A DNA stretch of 50,192 nt from an uncultured Gemmatimonadota bacterium (GTDB lineage: Bacteria; Gemmatimonadota; Gemmatimonadetes; Gemmatimonadales; GWC2-71-9): positions 1 to 50,192 of the forward strand of contig CAMLLJ010000001.1 of assembly GCA_946480845.1 (NCBI GenBank), in the 5' to 3' direction. The first letter of the stretch is position 1. The number at the start of each line of letters is the position of its first letter. Shown one piece after another: positions 33,330-43,464 of the stretch. Both the position numbers and the translations under genes were made by a program. The notes beneath the pieces were generated by a model. The model searched no databases. It saw only the letters and a program-made list of their open reading frames with translations, and was not told the DNA's origin.

Positions 33330-33988
33330 TCAGAGCTCGCACGCCCTCCACATGTACCAGCTTCCCACCGTCCGGTACGGCCTCCAGCGCTCCGCCAGCT
33401 CCGTCATCGCCGCCGGCTTCGGCATCGCGTCGAGGCGTAGGTGACCATAAAGCCCTTGCGGATGCCGAGATCCGCCACGGGGAGCACGTCGGGCCGGCCC
33501 AGCCGGAACATCAGCAGCATTTCGACCGTCCAGACGCCGATCCCGCGGACCGCGGTGAGCCGTTCGACGACCTCCGCGTCGTCCAGCCGCCGCACGCGCG
33601 CCAGCGTCGGCACCGTGCCGTCGATCGTCTTCCGCGCGAGGTCCTTGAGTGCCGCGGTCTTGGCGGCCGAGAGGCCGGCGGCACGGAGCCGGGCATCGGG
33701 CATCGCCAGCAGGTCGGCCGGCGTGGGAAAGCGCCTGGGCGCAAACAGGGCGACGACGCGCCCGAAGATGGTGGCCGCGGCCTTGCCCGAGAGCTGCTGG
33801 TAGGTGATCGACTCCGCCAGCGCGTGGAAGAGGCCTTGCGTCGCCTTCGGCTGCAGGGTGCAGGGGCCGGCGCGCCGGATGATCCGCGCGAGCGCCGGGT
33901 CGGCGCGGCGCAGGTGGCGCAGCGCGTCGTTCATGTCGAATTCGAGCCGGCCGGCGCCGGCCCTGAGATGGCGAGGTGTCGTGGTCAT
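33330..33988 (-). pseudogene. AlkA-type DNA-3-methyladenine glycosylase, frameshifted near the C-terminus
   Basis: HhH-GPD base-excision glycosylase, about 218 residues if repaired. Intact part: Y-Q-Q-L-S-G-K-A-A, hairpin L-T-A-V-R-G-I-G-V-W-T-V-E, and catalytic D173 in V-A-D-L-G-I-R-K-G. After T-Y-A (near 33436) the frame shifts and stops at 33404. The other frame continues the family sequence, D-A-M-P-K-P then E-R-W-R-P-Y-R-T-V-G-S-W-Y-M-W-R-A, to TGA at 33330-33332. A one-base deletion, most likely in CGAGGCGTAG, accounts for it. A truncated protein keeps the catalytic residue but loses the terminal helix. Confidence 0.85.
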
Positions 33989-34017
33989 CGGCTGAGCGTT
34001 CCGGGCTACCTTTCCGT

Positions 34018-35454
34018 ATGACTCCCGAGGAATTCAGGGCGCACGCCCATGAGCTGGTGGACTGGATGGCGGACTACTTCGCCGGCGTCGGCGCGCGCAC
34101 GATCGTGCCGGACCTCCGCCCGGGCGACGTGCGCCGCGTCCTTCCGGCGCTGCCGCCGGACGCGGGCGAGCCATTCGGGACGATCGCCGCCGACTTCGAG
34201 CGGCTCATCCTGCCGGGCATGACCCACTGGAACCATCCCGGCTGGTTCGCCTACTTCCCGGCGAACAACAGCCCGCCGAGCGTGCTGGCGGAGATGCTCG
34301 CCGCGACGCTGGGCGCGCAGTGCATGTCCTGGCAGACGTCGCCCGCGGCAACGGAGCTCGAGCAGGTCGTCATGGAGTGGCTGCGCTCCATGCTCGGGCT
34401 CCCCGGCGGGTTCACCGGCGTCATCCAGGATACCGCCTCTACCGCGACCCTGGTGGCGCTGCTCTCGGCGCGCGAACGGGCGACGCGGTTCGCGTCGGGC
34501 TCCGCCGGGCTTGCCGCCGCCGCTCCACTCGCCGTGTATGCATCGGCCGAGGCCCACTCGTCGGTGCCCAAGGGCGTCAGGCTGTCCGGCATCGGCCTCG
34601 ACAGGTTGCGCACCATCCCGGTGGACGGCGCCTTCGCGATGCGGCCGGATGCGCTGGCCTCGGCCATCGAGGCCGATCTCGCCGCGGGCATTCGGCCCGC
34701 CTGCGTCGTCGCCACGGTGGGCACCACGTCGTCCACGGCCGTGGACCCGCTCGGCCCCATCGGCGAGATCTGCGCGCGGCACGGGACCTGGCTCCACGTG
34801 GACGCAGCGTATGCCGGTTCCGCGGCGATCCTGCCGGAGCGGCGGTGGATCCTCGACGGCATCGAGCGCGCCGATTCGTTCGTCTTCAATCCCCACAAGT
34901 GGCTGCTGACCAACTTCGACTGCTCGGCCTACTTCGTCCGGGACGTCGAGACCCTCCTCCGCACCTTCGGCACCGCGCCCGAGTACCTGCGCACCGCGCA
35001 CGACGCCGACGTGGCCAACTTCCGCGACTGGGGCATCCAGCTCGGCCGGCGCTTCCGGGCGCTCAAGCTCTGGTTCGTGCTGCGGAGCTACGGCGTCGAG
35101 GGCCTCCGCGCCATGCTCCGGCGGCACATCGCGCTCGCCGCCGAGTTCCGCGGCTGGCTCGAGGCTGAGCCGGGGTTCGAGGTGCTGGCGCCGTCGCCGT
35201 TCGGGCTGGTCTGCTTCCGTCACGTCCGCCCTGGCATGGGCGACGGCGAGGCCGATGCGCACAACCGCGCGCTGCTCGCGCAGATCAACGCGACCGGCCG
35301 CGTCTACCTCTCGCACACGGCGCTCGGCGGGCGGTACGCCATCCGCATGTCGATCGGCCAGTGGCAGACGGAGGGCGCTGACGTGGAGCGCGCCTGGTCC
35401 GCGATCCGCGGCGCGGTGCGGGAGCCATCACGCCGGATGAGGGGCCCGGGATGA
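34018..35454 (+). CDS. PLP-dependent group II amino-acid decarboxylase
   Basis: 478 residues, matching aromatic-L-amino-acid decarboxylases. Seen: H-W-N-H-P-G-W-F-A-Y-F, Q-D-T-A-S-T-A-T, A-S-A-E-A-H-S-S-V-P-K-G, V-G-T-T-S-S-T-A-V-D-P, H-V-D-A-A-Y-A-G (PLP-binding Asp) and the Schiff-base Lys in F-N-P-H-K-W-L-L-T-N-F-D-C-S. Likely substrates are Trp, Tyr, Phe or Dopa; the exact one is not readable. It starts 29 bases from the divergent glycosylase gene. The 3' end overlaps the convergent EamA gene by 27 bases. Confidence 0.92.
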   Translation: MTPEEFRAHAHELVDWMADYFAGVGARTIVPDLRPGDVRRVLPALPPDAGEPFGTIAADFERLILPGMTHWNHPGWFAYFPANNSPPSVLAEMLAATLGAQCMSWQTSPAATELEQVVMEWLRSMLGLPGGFTGVIQDTASTATLVALLSARERATRFASGSAGLAAAAPLAVYASAEAHSSVPKGVRLSGIGLDRLRTIPVDGAFAMRPDALASAIEADLAAGIRPACVVATVGTTSSTAVDPLGPIGEICARHGTWLHVDAAYAGSAAILPERRWILDGIERADSFVFNPHKWLLTNFDCSAYFVRDVETLLRTFGTAPEYLRTAHDADVANFRDWGIQLGRRFRALKLWFVLRSYGVEGLRAMLRRHIALAAEFRGWLEAEPGFEVLAPSPFGLVCFRHVRPGMGDGEADAHNRALLAQINATGRVYLSHTALGGRYAIRMSIGQWQTEGADVERAWSAIRGAVREPSRRMRGPG

Positions 35455-36282
35455 GCGCGGCAGCGCGGCGAGCAGGACCGCCGACAGGACCAGTGCCCCG
35501 CCGAGCCACTGGGTCGCCGAGAGCACCTCGCCGAGCACGAGCCAGCTGGTGAGCGAGGCGAAGAGCGGCTCGAGCGAGAAGATGAGTGCCGTCTCGCCGG
35601 GCGGGAGCACCCGCTGCGCACGGAGCTGGAACCAGAACGTGCCCACCGCGCTCACCGCCAGGAAGCCGATGGCGAGCGCCAGTGCGAGGGAAGGCGTCGC
35701 CGCGGGTGCTTCGGTGAACGGCGCCGCCGCGAACGACAGCAGGCACGTCACGGCGAACTGGACGCCGAGGATCCGCAGCGCCGATCCGGCACCACCGAGC
35801 GTCCCGGCGGCCACGATGTGCCCGGCGAAGAATACGGCACAGCCGAGCGTCAGCAGGTCGCCGCGATTGGGCCCGCCGGTGCCCGGATCGGTGAGCAGGT
35901 AGACGCCCGCCGAGGCAGAGAGGATCCCCGCGAGGATGGCCAGGTGCGGCCGCTGGCGCACCGCCGCCCAGGCGACCACCGGCACCAGCGGCACCGAGAG
36001 CGCCGTGATGAACGCGGACCGGCTCGGCGTAGTGTGCAGGATCCCCAGCGTCTGGAACACGAACCCGCACCAGAACAGCAGGCCCAGCAGCACGCCGGCC
36101 CGGACCTCGGCCCGGGTCATGCCGCGCAGCATCGGCGCGATGAGCAGGATCGCCACCGCGAAGCGGATGCCCACGAAGAGCATCGGCGTGATGCCGGAGA
36201 GCGCGCCCTTCACCACGGTGAACGACGCGCCCCAGACCAGGCACACCAGCATCAGGCCGAGCGCCGCGCGGCGGTGCGTCAC
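35428..36282 (-). CDS. EamA-family (DMT) transporter
   Basis: 284 residues, about ten membrane helices in two EamA halves. Half 1 begins L-V-C-L-V-W-G-A-S-F-T-V-V-K; half 2 has G-T-F-W-F-Q-L-R-A-Q-R-V-L-P-P-G-E-T-A-L-I-F-S-L-E-P-L-F, a typical DMT signature. It exports or imports small metabolites such as amino acids; substrate unknown. GTG start overlapping the uvrA stop (GTGA). Its convergent overlap with the decarboxylase makes an amine or amino-acid link possible but unproven. Confidence 0.88.
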   Translation of the reverse strand: MTHRRAALGLMLVCLVWGASFTVVKGALSGITPMLFVGIRFAVAILLIAPMLRGMTRAEVRAGVLLGLLFWCGFVFQTLGILHTTPSRSAFITALSVPLVPVVAWAAVRQRPHLAILAGILSASAGVYLLTDPGTGGPNRGDLLTLGCAVFFAGHIVAAGTLGGAGSALRILGVQFAVTCLLSFAAAPFTEAPAATPSLALALAIGFLAVSAVGTFWFQLRAQRVLPPGETALIFSLEPLFASLTSWLVLGEVLSATQWLGGALVLSAVLLAALPRSSRAPHPA

Positions 36283-39077
36283 GCAGGATGCAGCGCTGGC
36301 TCGGCGGCAGGCAGCAGGGGCTCGAGGAACTGCCCCGTGGGCGAATCCGCGGTGGCGGCGACCAGCTCGGGCGGGCCCTGGACCACGATCTTCCCGCCGG
36401 CCTCGCCGGCGCCCGGGCCCATTTCGATCACCCAGTCGGCCCGCTTGATCACGTCGAGGTGGTGCTCGATGACGAGCACCGTGTGCCCGGCGTCCACCAG
36501 CTTGTCGAGGACCTGGATCAGGACCCGCACGTCATCGAGGTGGAGGCCCGTGGTCGGCTCGTCCAGGATGTAGAGCTTCCGGCCCTGGCGCTTCCCGGCG
36601 GCGATGAGCTCGCGCGCGATCTTGAGGCGCTGTGCCTCACCGCCGGAGAGCGTGGTCGCGGGCTGCCCGAGACGGAGGTAGCCGAGGCCCACCTGCTGCA
36701 GGTGCCAGAGCGCAGTGCCCAGCTTCGGCTGGTGCCGGAAGCGCGCGATGGCCTCCTCGACGGTCCACTGCAGCACGTCGTGGATCGACTGGCCGTGGAT
36801 GCGGACCTCGAGCACCTCCCGCTTGAACCGCGTGCCGCCGCAGACCTCGCAGGGCACGAACACGTCGGCGAGGAAGACCATCTCGACCTGGACGTAGCCC
36901 GATCCCTCGCACGCCTCGCACCGGCCGCCGGCCATGTTGAACGAGAAGGTGGCGGGCGTGTAGCGCCGCTGCCGCGCCAGCGGCTGGGCGGCGAACAGCT
37001 CGCGGATCTCGTCGAACGCCTTGATGTAGGTCACCGGGTTGGAGCGGGGAGTCCGCCCGATCGGCGACTGGTCCACCAGCAGCACGTCCTGCAGGAACTC
37101 CCAGCCGGTGAGCGACCCGACCTCGCCCACTTCCTCGCCGAGGTGGGACTTGGCCGAGTGTCCCCCATGGAGCTTCGCCTCGAGGTGGCGGTAGAGCACG
37201 TCGTGCACGAGCGTGCTCTTGCCCGAGCCCGAGACGCCGGTCACCGCCGTCAGGGTGCCCAGCGGCACGTCGGCATCCACCGCCCGGAGGGTGTGCAGCG
37301 TGGCGCCGCGGAGCCGGAGCCATTGCGGCCCCGTCACCCGGCGGGCGCTGGGCACGCCGATCCGCTTCCGGCCCGAGAGGTATTGCGCGGTGAGCGAGTC
37401 GCCCAGCTCGTCGAGCGGCCCGGCATGCACGACGCGCCCGCCATGCTCGCCCGCGCCGGGGCCCAGCTCGAGCATGAAGTCGGCCTGCTGGATGGCGGCG
37501 AGGTCGTGCTCGACCACGACCACCGTGTTGCCCGCGTCGCGGAGCCGGCGGAGCAGGGCGAGCAGGCGGTCGGTGTCGCGCGGGTGCAGGCCGATGCTCG
37601 GCTCGTCGAGCACGTACAGCGTGTCCACGAGCCGGGAGCCCAGGGCGTTGGCGAGGGCGATCCGCTGGGCCTCGCCGCCGGACAGCGTGCGCGTCTGCCG
37701 GTCGAGCGTCAGGTAGCCGAGGCCGACGTCGCGGAGGAAGCCGAGGCGCGCGTCGAGCTGCTCGATCATGAGCTGGGCGATGGCGCGCTCGCGCTCGCTC
37801 AGGTCGAGACCGTGCAGCCAGGCGTAGACCTCGTCGATCGAGCGCATCGCGATGTCCGAGATCCGGTCTGCGCCGACCCGCACCGAGAGGGCATCGTCGT
37901 TGAGGCGGCTGCCCCCGCAGCGCTCGCAGGTCCGGGCGAGCTGGTACTGCCGCAGGAATACCCGGATGTACTGCTTGTAGCGCTTCTCCTCGAGCCCCTT
38001 GAGGAAGGGGAAGATCCCGAGGTAGCGGCCCTTCTTCCCGTAGAGCAGCTCGTGGCGCACCGCGGCCTTGATTCGCCGCCAGGGCACCGTCGGGTCGGCG
38101 CCCAGCGCGCGCGCCGTGTCGAGGAGCAGCTTCCGGCGCGCCTCGTAGCGCGGCTTGGTCCACGGATCGATCGCGCCGCCCGCGATGCTGCACTCCGGGT
38201 CGGGCACCACCAGCGACTCGGCGTACTCCAGCGTGGCGCCGAACCCGTTGCAGGCGGGGCAGGCGCCGCGCGGGTTGTTGAAGGAGAAGAGCGCCGGGGT
38301 GACCGACGCGGCCGGCGTATCGCAGCGGCTGCATGCCGCGAACTCGGTGAACCGGAGCCGGCCGGACTCGTGCACGCCGACGGCGATCCCCTCTCCTTCG
38401 GCGAAGGCCGTCGCGATGGCCTCACGCATGCGCGCATCGGAGCCGGGGCCGGCGGCAAGCCGGTCCACGATCACCAGCAGGTCCCTCTCCGCGGCGAGGT
38501 CGCAGCCGGCCGGCAGCTCCTCGAGGTGGAGCGGCGCGCCCGCGGCGAGCACGCGGACGAAGCCGAGCGCGCGCAGGTTCTCGACGATGGCCCCGTGGCT
38601 CAGCCGGGCGGACGCGGGCAGGGGAAAGGTGACCATCAGGCGGCCGGTCGCGGCGGCGGACAGCTCCGCGGCGGCACTCTCCGGGGTGTCGCGCCGCACC
38701 GGGGCGCCGCACACCCGGCACCAGCAGCGGCCCACCCGCGCCCAGAAGAGCCGCAGGAAATCGTACACCTCGGTGGCGGTGCCCACCGTCGAGCGGCTCG
38801 ACATCGTGGGCGCCTGCTGCTCGATCGCGATCGAGGGCGCCAGCCCCTCCAGCCGGTCCACCAGCGGTTTCGGCATCCGGTCGAGGAACTGCTTGGCGTA
38901 GGTCGAGAGCGACTCGATGTAGCGCCGCTGCCCCTCGGCGTAGATCGTGTCGAACGCGAGCGAGCTCTTCCCCGAGCCGGACGGGCCGGTCACGACGATG
39001 AGCGCGCGGTGCGGCAGGTCGATGGTGACGCCCTTCAGGTTGTGCTGGCGGGCGTTGACGATGCGGATGACGGACAC
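36279..39077 (-). CDS. uvrA: UvrA excinuclease subunit
   Basis: 932 residues, an ABC-type ATPase that scans DNA for damage with UvrB. Two ATPase modules: [12 protein letters not shown] and [10 protein letters not shown], signature L-S-G-G-E-A-Q-R twice, Walker [12 protein letters not shown] and [11 protein letters not shown]. Two zinc modules: C-S-R-C ... C-P-A-C and C-E-A-C ... C-E-V-C. The GTG at 39077 gives the family start ([15 protein letters not shown]); the frame is open upstream but does not resemble UvrA. uvrB and uvrC are not nearby. It could be one of several UvrA paralogs, which many such genomes carry. Confidence 0.95.
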   Translation of the reverse strand: MSVIRIVNARQHNLKGVTIDLPHRALIVVTGPSGSGKSSLAFDTIYAEGQRRYIESLSTYAKQFLDRMPKPLVDRLEGLAPSIAIEQQAPTMSSRSTVGTATEVYDFLRLFWARVGRCWCRVCGAPVRRDTPESAAAELSAAATGRLMVTFPLPASARLSHGAIVENLRALGFVRVLAAGAPLHLEELPAGCDLAAERDLLVIVDRLAAGPGSDARMREAIATAFAEGEGIAVGVHESGRLRFTEFAACSRCDTPAASVTPALFSFNNPRGACPACNGFGATLEYAESLVVPDPECSIAGGAIDPWTKPRYEARRKLLLDTARALGADPTVPWRRIKAAVRHELLYGKKGRYLGIFPFLKGLEEKRYKQYIRVFLRQYQLARTCERCGGSRLNDDALSVRVGADRISDIAMRSIDEVYAWLHGLDLSERERAIAQLMIEQLDARLGFLRDVGLGYLTLDRQTRTLSGGEAQRIALANALGSRLVDTLYVLDEPSIGLHPRDTDRLLALLRRLRDAGNTVVVVEHDLAAIQQADFMLELGPGAGEHGGRVVHAGPLDELGDSLTAQYLSGRKRIGVPSARRVTGPQWLRLRGATLHTLRAVDADVPLGTLTAVTGVSGSGKSTLVHDVLYRHLEAKLHGGHSAKSHLGEEVGEVGSLTGWEFLQDVLLVDQSPIGRTPRSNPVTYIKAFDEIRELFAAQPLARQRRYTPATFSFNMAGGRCEACEGSGYVQVEMVFLADVFVPCEVCGGTRFKREVLEVRIHGQSIHDVLQWTVEEAIARFRHQPKLGTALWHLQQVGLGYLRLGQPATTLSGGEAQRLKIARELIAAGKRQGRKLYILDEPTTGLHLDDVRVLIQVLDKLVDAGHTVLVIEHHLDVIKRADWVIEMGPGAGEAGGKIVVQGPPELVAATADSPTGQFLEPLLPAAEPALHPA

Positions 39078-39163
39078 GCGCGAAGGATAGCGGCTCGCCC
39101 GGCTTCGGGAAAGCTTCGGTCGGGGAGGCGTAAGCCACAGCCGGACGCTACCTTTGGGCATCC

Positions 39164-40258
39164 ATGGCCAAGTTCTTCACGCCGAAAGTGCTGCTGCGCG
39201 GCTTCGAGATCTTCGCGGTCGCGTCGCTGCTCGGCTTCGCGCTGACGCTGCTCTACGGCAACAACCTCGGCGCGTTCGTGGCCGGGCTCCAGCGCGTCCA
39301 CTGGGGCTGGGTGCTTGCGGGCGTCGGGCTCGCCGCGATGGACTGGATCGGGGGTGGGCTCCGGCTCTGGGTGGTGGCGCGGGAGCTGATGCCCAGGCCG
39401 CCGCTCAAGGGGCTGATCCTGGCCGGCGGGATGAGCGCCTGGGCCGCGTACATCACGCCGCTGCAGTCCGGCTCGGCGCCGATGATGATGTACACCATGC
39501 GGCGCTACGGCGTGCCGCTGCCGGTGGCCGCCACCGCGGCGCTCATGGGGTTCGTGGGCACGGTGGCCTTCTTCGCGATCGCCGGGCCGCTCGCCATCGT
39601 CGCGGCCGCCGGCCGGTCGCTCGGCGAGCGCGGCAACGTCCTCGGCCTCTCCCTCTACGACCTCTTCCTCGGCAGCCTCGGGGTCTTCGCCGGCCTCGGC
39701 GTCCTGCTGGTGGCGGTAATGGTCTTCCCCCGCCTGGTGCGTGACCTGCTGCAGCGCGTCGCGGGCTGGGCGGGCGCCCGGAGCGCGCGCGTCGCCGCGC
39801 GGGTCGAGGCGATCCGGGCGGGACTCGACGAGGCCCACGGCCACCTCGTCACGCTCAACACCCCGCGGGGCTGGCTCGCCGTGCTCTGGTGCACGATCAT
39901 CTCCGGTCCGTCGCACGCCAACAAGCTGCTCGCGGGCTACGTCACGCTCCGCGCCCTCGGCATAGATGCACCCTTCGTGGACGTCCTGCTGCTGCAGACC
40001 CTGATCACATTCCTGCTGTACTTTGCGCCGACGCCGGGGGCCTCCGGCATCGCCGAGCTGATGTCGGCGGCGGTGATGTCGGTGTACGTCCCCAAGGCGC
40101 TGACGCCGCTGTACACCCTGATCTGGCGGATGATCCTGACCTACTTCACGGTGGGCTTCGGGTTCGTGGTCTTCTCCCACTGGGTGCGCAAGGGACTGAA
40201 GGGCTTCGGCGGCCCGCCTCCCGCCGAGCAGCGGCCACCCGGCGCCGCGGCCGCCTAG
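39164..40258 (+). CDS. UPF0104/lysylphosphatidylglycerol synthase-type membrane protein
   Basis: 364 residues, about 7-8 membrane helices. Family marks: W-V-L-A-G-V-G-L-A-A-M-D-W near 45, A-Y-I-T-P-L-Q-S-G-S-A-P (the P-x-x-x-G-x-x-P motif) and T-P-G-A-S-G-I-A-E in the last third. It is the transmembrane half of the MprF/AglD family without the aminoacyl-transfer domain, so probably a lipid flippase-like or lipid-modifying protein. It is divergent from uvrA and ends 7 bases before an ABC exporter gene, suggesting a lipid or envelope role for both; that is inference. Confidence 0.85.
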   Translation: MAKFFTPKVLLRGFEIFAVASLLGFALTLLYGNNLGAFVAGLQRVHWGWVLAGVGLAAMDWIGGGLRLWVVARELMPRPPLKGLILAGGMSAWAAYITPLQSGSAPMMMYTMRRYGVPLPVAATAALMGFVGTVAFFAIAGPLAIVAAAGRSLGERGNVLGLSLYDLFLGSLGVFAGLGVLLVAVMVFPRLVRDLLQRVAGWAGARSARVAARVEAIRAGLDEAHGHLVTLNTPRGWLAVLWCTIISGPSHANKLLAGYVTLRALGIDAPFVDVLLLQTLITFLLYFAPTPGASGIAELMSAAVMSVYVPKALTPLYTLIWRMILTYFTVGFGFVVFSHWVRKGLKGFGGPPPAEQRPPGAAAA

Positions 40259-40265
40259 GCGCCGG

Positions 40266-42059
40266 ATGGGGACTGCGCTGCACGCCGAGGAGCCGCTCGA
40301 CCGCGCCTACGACGCCCGCCTGCTCGGGCGCCTGCTCCGCTACCTGAGGCCGCACGGCTGGCTCGCCGCCGCCGCCCTGGTGCTGCTGCTGGGCTCCGCG
40401 GGGCTGGCGCTGGTCGGGCCGTGGCTCACGCAGTACGCACTCGACGTCGCCATCCCCGCGCGCGATGCCGGCCTGCTCGCCACGCTCGCCGGCACCTTCC
40501 TCGCCGCGCTCCTCCTGGAGTTCGTCACCGAATACGGCCAGGCGCTGATCACGACGACGATCGGCCAGCGCGTGATGGTGTCGCTCCGGCTCGAGCTCTT
40601 CGACCGGCTGCAGCGGCTCAGCATCGCCTTCTTCGACCGGAACCCGGTGGGCCGCCTGATGACGCGGGTGACCAGCGACGTGGAGACGCTGAACGAGCTC
40701 TTCTCCTCGGGGCTGGTCACCGTCTTCGGCGATCTCTTCACCCTCGTCGCCATCATGGCGATGATGCTCGCGCTCGACTGGAAGCTGGCCCTCGCCGCGT
40801 TCGCCGTGATCCCGCTGGTCTGGGGGGTCGCGACGGTCTTCCGCCATGCCGTCCGCGGCGCCTTCCGCGACATCCGGGTCCGCCTCGCGCGCATCAACAG
40901 CTTCCTGCAGGAGCACCTCTCCGGGATGCGCGTGGTGCAGCTCTTCGGCCGCGAGGACGCGGAGGCCGCGGCCTTCGACCGGCTCAACCGCGACCACCTG
41001 GACGCGCACCTCCGCTCCATCACGGTCTACGCCGTCTTCTTCCCGGTGGTCGAGTTCCTCGCCGCGCTGGCACTCGCGCTGATGCTCTGGTACGGCGGGC
41101 TCCGGAGCCTGGGTGGTACGCTGACCGTGGGCACGCTCGCTGCCTTCATCCAGCTTTCGCGCCGGTTCTTCCAGCCGCTCCAGGACCTCTCCGAAAAGGT
41201 GAACCTGCTGCAGGGCGCCATGGCCTCCTCGGAGCGGATCTTCCAGCTCCTGGACGAGCCGGTCACCGTGGCCGAGCCGGCCGCGCCCTCCGCGCTCCCC
41301 GAGCCGGTGCGGGGCGAGGTCAAGTTCGAGGGAGTCTGGTTCCGGTACTCACCCGGCGGCCCCTGGGTGCTGCGGGACGTGTCGTTCACGGCAGCACCGG
41401 GCCGGACGCTGGCGCTGGTCGGGCACACGGGGGCGGGGAAGACCACGGTGATCAGCCTGCTGCTCCGCTTCTACGAGCCCGAGCGGGGCCGGATCACCAT
41501 CGACGGGGTGGACATCCGCGACCTCCCGACCGCGACGCTGCGTGGCCTGATCGGCTTCGTCCAGCAGGACCTCTTCCTGTTTGCCGGCGACATCGTGCAC
41601 AACCTGGTGCTGGACGCGCCGATCCCCGAGGCGCGGGCCCGCGAAGCGGCCGAGCGGGTGGGCGCGGACCGCTTCATCGCCCGGCTGCCGTCGGGGTACC
41701 GGCACCGGCTCGGGGAGCGGGGCCGGAGCCTGAGTGTCGGGGAACGGCAGTTGCTGAGCTTTGCCCGGGCCCTGGCGCTGGACCCGGCGATCCTCCTGCT
41801 CGACGAGGCCACCAGCTCCGTGGATGCCGAAGCCGAGGCCCAGATCCAGCAGGCGATCGGGACGCTGATGGCCGGGCGCACCAGCATTGTGGTGGCGCAC
41901 CGGCTGAGCACCATCCTCCATGCGGACGAGATCCTCGTCTTCCATCAGGGGGAGATCCGGGAGCGGGGAACGCACCGGAGCCTGCTCGCCGCCCGGGGCC
42001 TGTACCAGCGCCTGTACCTGCTCCAGGCGCAGGGTGGCGGGGGGCAGCGGACCGCCTAG
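40266..42059 (+). CDS. ABC exporter, fused permease-ATPase (MsbA-like)
   Basis: 597 residues. Six-helix permease about 30-320, with E-H-L-S-G-M-R-V-V-Q-L-F-G-R-E in the coupling region. ATPase about 345-590: Walker A V-G-H-T-G-A-G-K-T-T, Q-loop F-V-Q-Q-D-L-F-L-F, variant signature L-S-V-G-E-R-Q, Walker B I-L-L-L-D-E-A-T-S-S-V-D and H-loop A-H-R-L. This is the MsbA/LmrA type, exporting lipids, peptides or drugs. The signature has Val in place of the usual first Gly. A half-transporter working as a homodimer is likely. Confidence 0.94.
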   Translation: MGTALHAEEPLDRAYDARLLGRLLRYLRPHGWLAAAALVLLLGSAGLALVGPWLTQYALDVAIPARDAGLLATLAGTFLAALLLEFVTEYGQALITTTIGQRVMVSLRLELFDRLQRLSIAFFDRNPVGRLMTRVTSDVETLNELFSSGLVTVFGDLFTLVAIMAMMLALDWKLALAAFAVIPLVWGVATVFRHAVRGAFRDIRVRLARINSFLQEHLSGMRVVQLFGREDAEAAAFDRLNRDHLDAHLRSITVYAVFFPVVEFLAALALALMLWYGGLRSLGGTLTVGTLAAFIQLSRRFFQPLQDLSEKVNLLQGAMASSERIFQLLDEPVTVAEPAAPSALPEPVRGEVKFEGVWFRYSPGGPWVLRDVSFTAAPGRTLALVGHTGAGKTTVISLLLRFYEPERGRITIDGVDIRDLPTATLRGLIGFVQQDLFLFAGDIVHNLVLDAPIPEARAREAAERVGADRFIARLPSGYRHRLGERGRSLSVGERQLLSFARALALDPAILLLDEATSSVDAEAEAQIQQAIGTLMAGRTSIVVAHRLSTILHADEILVFHQGEIRERGTHRSLLAARGLYQRLYLLQAQGGGGQRTA

Positions 42060-42150
42060 CGCGCCCTAACCCGCGCTCGCTTGCGCCCTTAGGTGAGGAG
42101 CGGATACGTTTGGACGGACCGCGGCAATACACATCCACCTACGGTACCGG

Positions 42151-43455
42151 ATGCTGGTTCTTGAGCTCGGCGGCAAACGGTATCCGGTTGCCGCTGGAGA
42201 GATGATTGTCGGTTCCGATGACGAGGCGCTGCTCCCGCTGACCGGGGAAGGGGTAGCGCCTCGTCATGCCGTGGTGCAGGGCTGGGCCGACGGCTCGGCC
42301 GCCGTGCGCGCGGTCTCCGGTGCCGAAGTCCTCGTGAACGGCGTGCGGCTCGGACCCGAGCCCACGCCGCTCCTGCACGGGGACAAGCTTCACATCGCAG
42401 GGCAGGAGATCCTCGTGGTGGACCAGAAGCGGGCCGGCAGTACCCAGCTCCTGCGTGCCATCGAGCTGCCGGACGACCCGGCGGGCTCGGAGGGGGCTCC
42501 CCCGCGGCTCATGACCGGGGGACGCATCGTCTCGCTGACCGACGGGCGGGAGTACAAGGTCGGGGTCCGGCCCCTGGTCTTCGGCCGGGAGGCCTCGGCC
42601 GACGTGGTGGTCTCCGGCAGCGACGTCTCGCGCCGCCACGCCGAGGTCCAGCTCCGCGGCGACGGCTACTGGCTGGCCGACATGAGCGCCAACGGCAGCC
42701 TGGTGAACGGCGAGCGCGTGCGCGGCGAGCGCCGCCTCGGCCGCGGCGACGTGATCCGGATGGGCGACGAGGAGTTCCGCTTTCACGCCGACCCCGACAC
42801 CGATACCCATCCGCTGCCGCCGCCTTTGGGCGCCGAGCAGCAGCTCCGCGACACCTTCTTCGGCCTCCCCGCCTTCCAGCCCGACGCCGCCGCGCCGAAG
42901 GCCCCCGCCGCCAGCGCACCGCTGGCCTCGCTCCTGGTTCGCAGCGGCCCGCTCAAGGGCGAGCGCATGCAGGTCCGGGTCCCGGTGGCCAACGTCGGGA
43001 GGGCCGAGTACAACGACATCGTCATCCCGGACCCCAGCGTCAGCACCATGCACGCAAAGCTCCAGTCCCGCGGCGGGGTGTGGATGCTCTCCGACCTTGG
43101 CTCCACCAACGGCACCTTCGTGGACGGGGAGATGGTGCGCGGCGAGATTCCGCTCAGCCCCGGAGCCACCCTGCGGTTCGGCGAAGTGGCGGCGCTCTTC
43201 GAGCCGGTGGACGAGGCAATCGGGCCGGGGCTGGATCGCACCAGGGTGATGAGCGGCATCACCACTGCCGCGGCGAGCCCGGTTCCCGTGGCCGACAACG
43301 GCATGCCGCCGGCGGCGGAAGTGCCCCGGCCGCCGCGGCCCGCGCGCTCGAAGCGCCCGGCTCCCCCCGCGCCCAGCCGCGCGCCCCTCTTCGTGCTGGT
43401 CGCGCTGGTGGTCGTGGCGATCGCGCTGGCCGCCTACCTGATGCTGAAGCGATAG
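42151..43455 (+). CDS. Triple FHA-domain protein with C-terminal membrane anchor
   Basis: 434 residues with three FHA phosphothreonine-binding domains: about 15-95 (A-P-R-H-A-V-V, weakest), 130-210 (F-G-R-E ... V-S-R-R-H-A-E-V ... N-G-S-L-V-N-G) and 268-350 (V-G-R-A-E-Y ... H-A-K-L ... G-S-T-N-G-T-F-V-D-G). A Pro/Ala linker then leads to a tail-anchor helix (about 411-431, F-V-L-V-A-L-V-V-V-A-I-A-L). The FHA domains face the cytoplasm, gathering phosphorylated partners at the membrane. The PP2C gene starts 9 bases after its stop; kinase and phosphatase targets are inference. Confidence 0.9.
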   Translation: MLVLELGGKRYPVAAGEMIVGSDDEALLPLTGEGVAPRHAVVQGWADGSAAVRAVSGAEVLVNGVRLGPEPTPLLHGDKLHIAGQEILVVDQKRAGSTQLLRAIELPDDPAGSEGAPPRLMTGGRIVSLTDGREYKVGVRPLVFGREASADVVVSGSDVSRRHAEVQLRGDGYWLADMSANGSLVNGERVRGERRLGRGDVIRMGDEEFRFHADPDTDTHPLPPPLGAEQQLRDTFFGLPAFQPDAAAPKAPAASAPLASLLVRSGPLKGERMQVRVPVANVGRAEYNDIVIPDPSVSTMHAKLQSRGGVWMLSDLGSTNGTFVDGEMVRGEIPLSPGATLRFGEVAALFEPVDEAIGPGLDRTRVMSGITTAAASPVPVADNGMPPAAEVPRPPRPARSKRPAPPAPSRAPLFVLVALVVVAIALAAYLMLKR

Positions 43456-43464
43456 CGGAGCCTC

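Noticed and set aside
36288..39245. 985-codon plus-strand open frame antisense to uvrA
   Set aside because: uvrA motifs on the other strand are unambiguous; the antisense reading has no recognisable domain.
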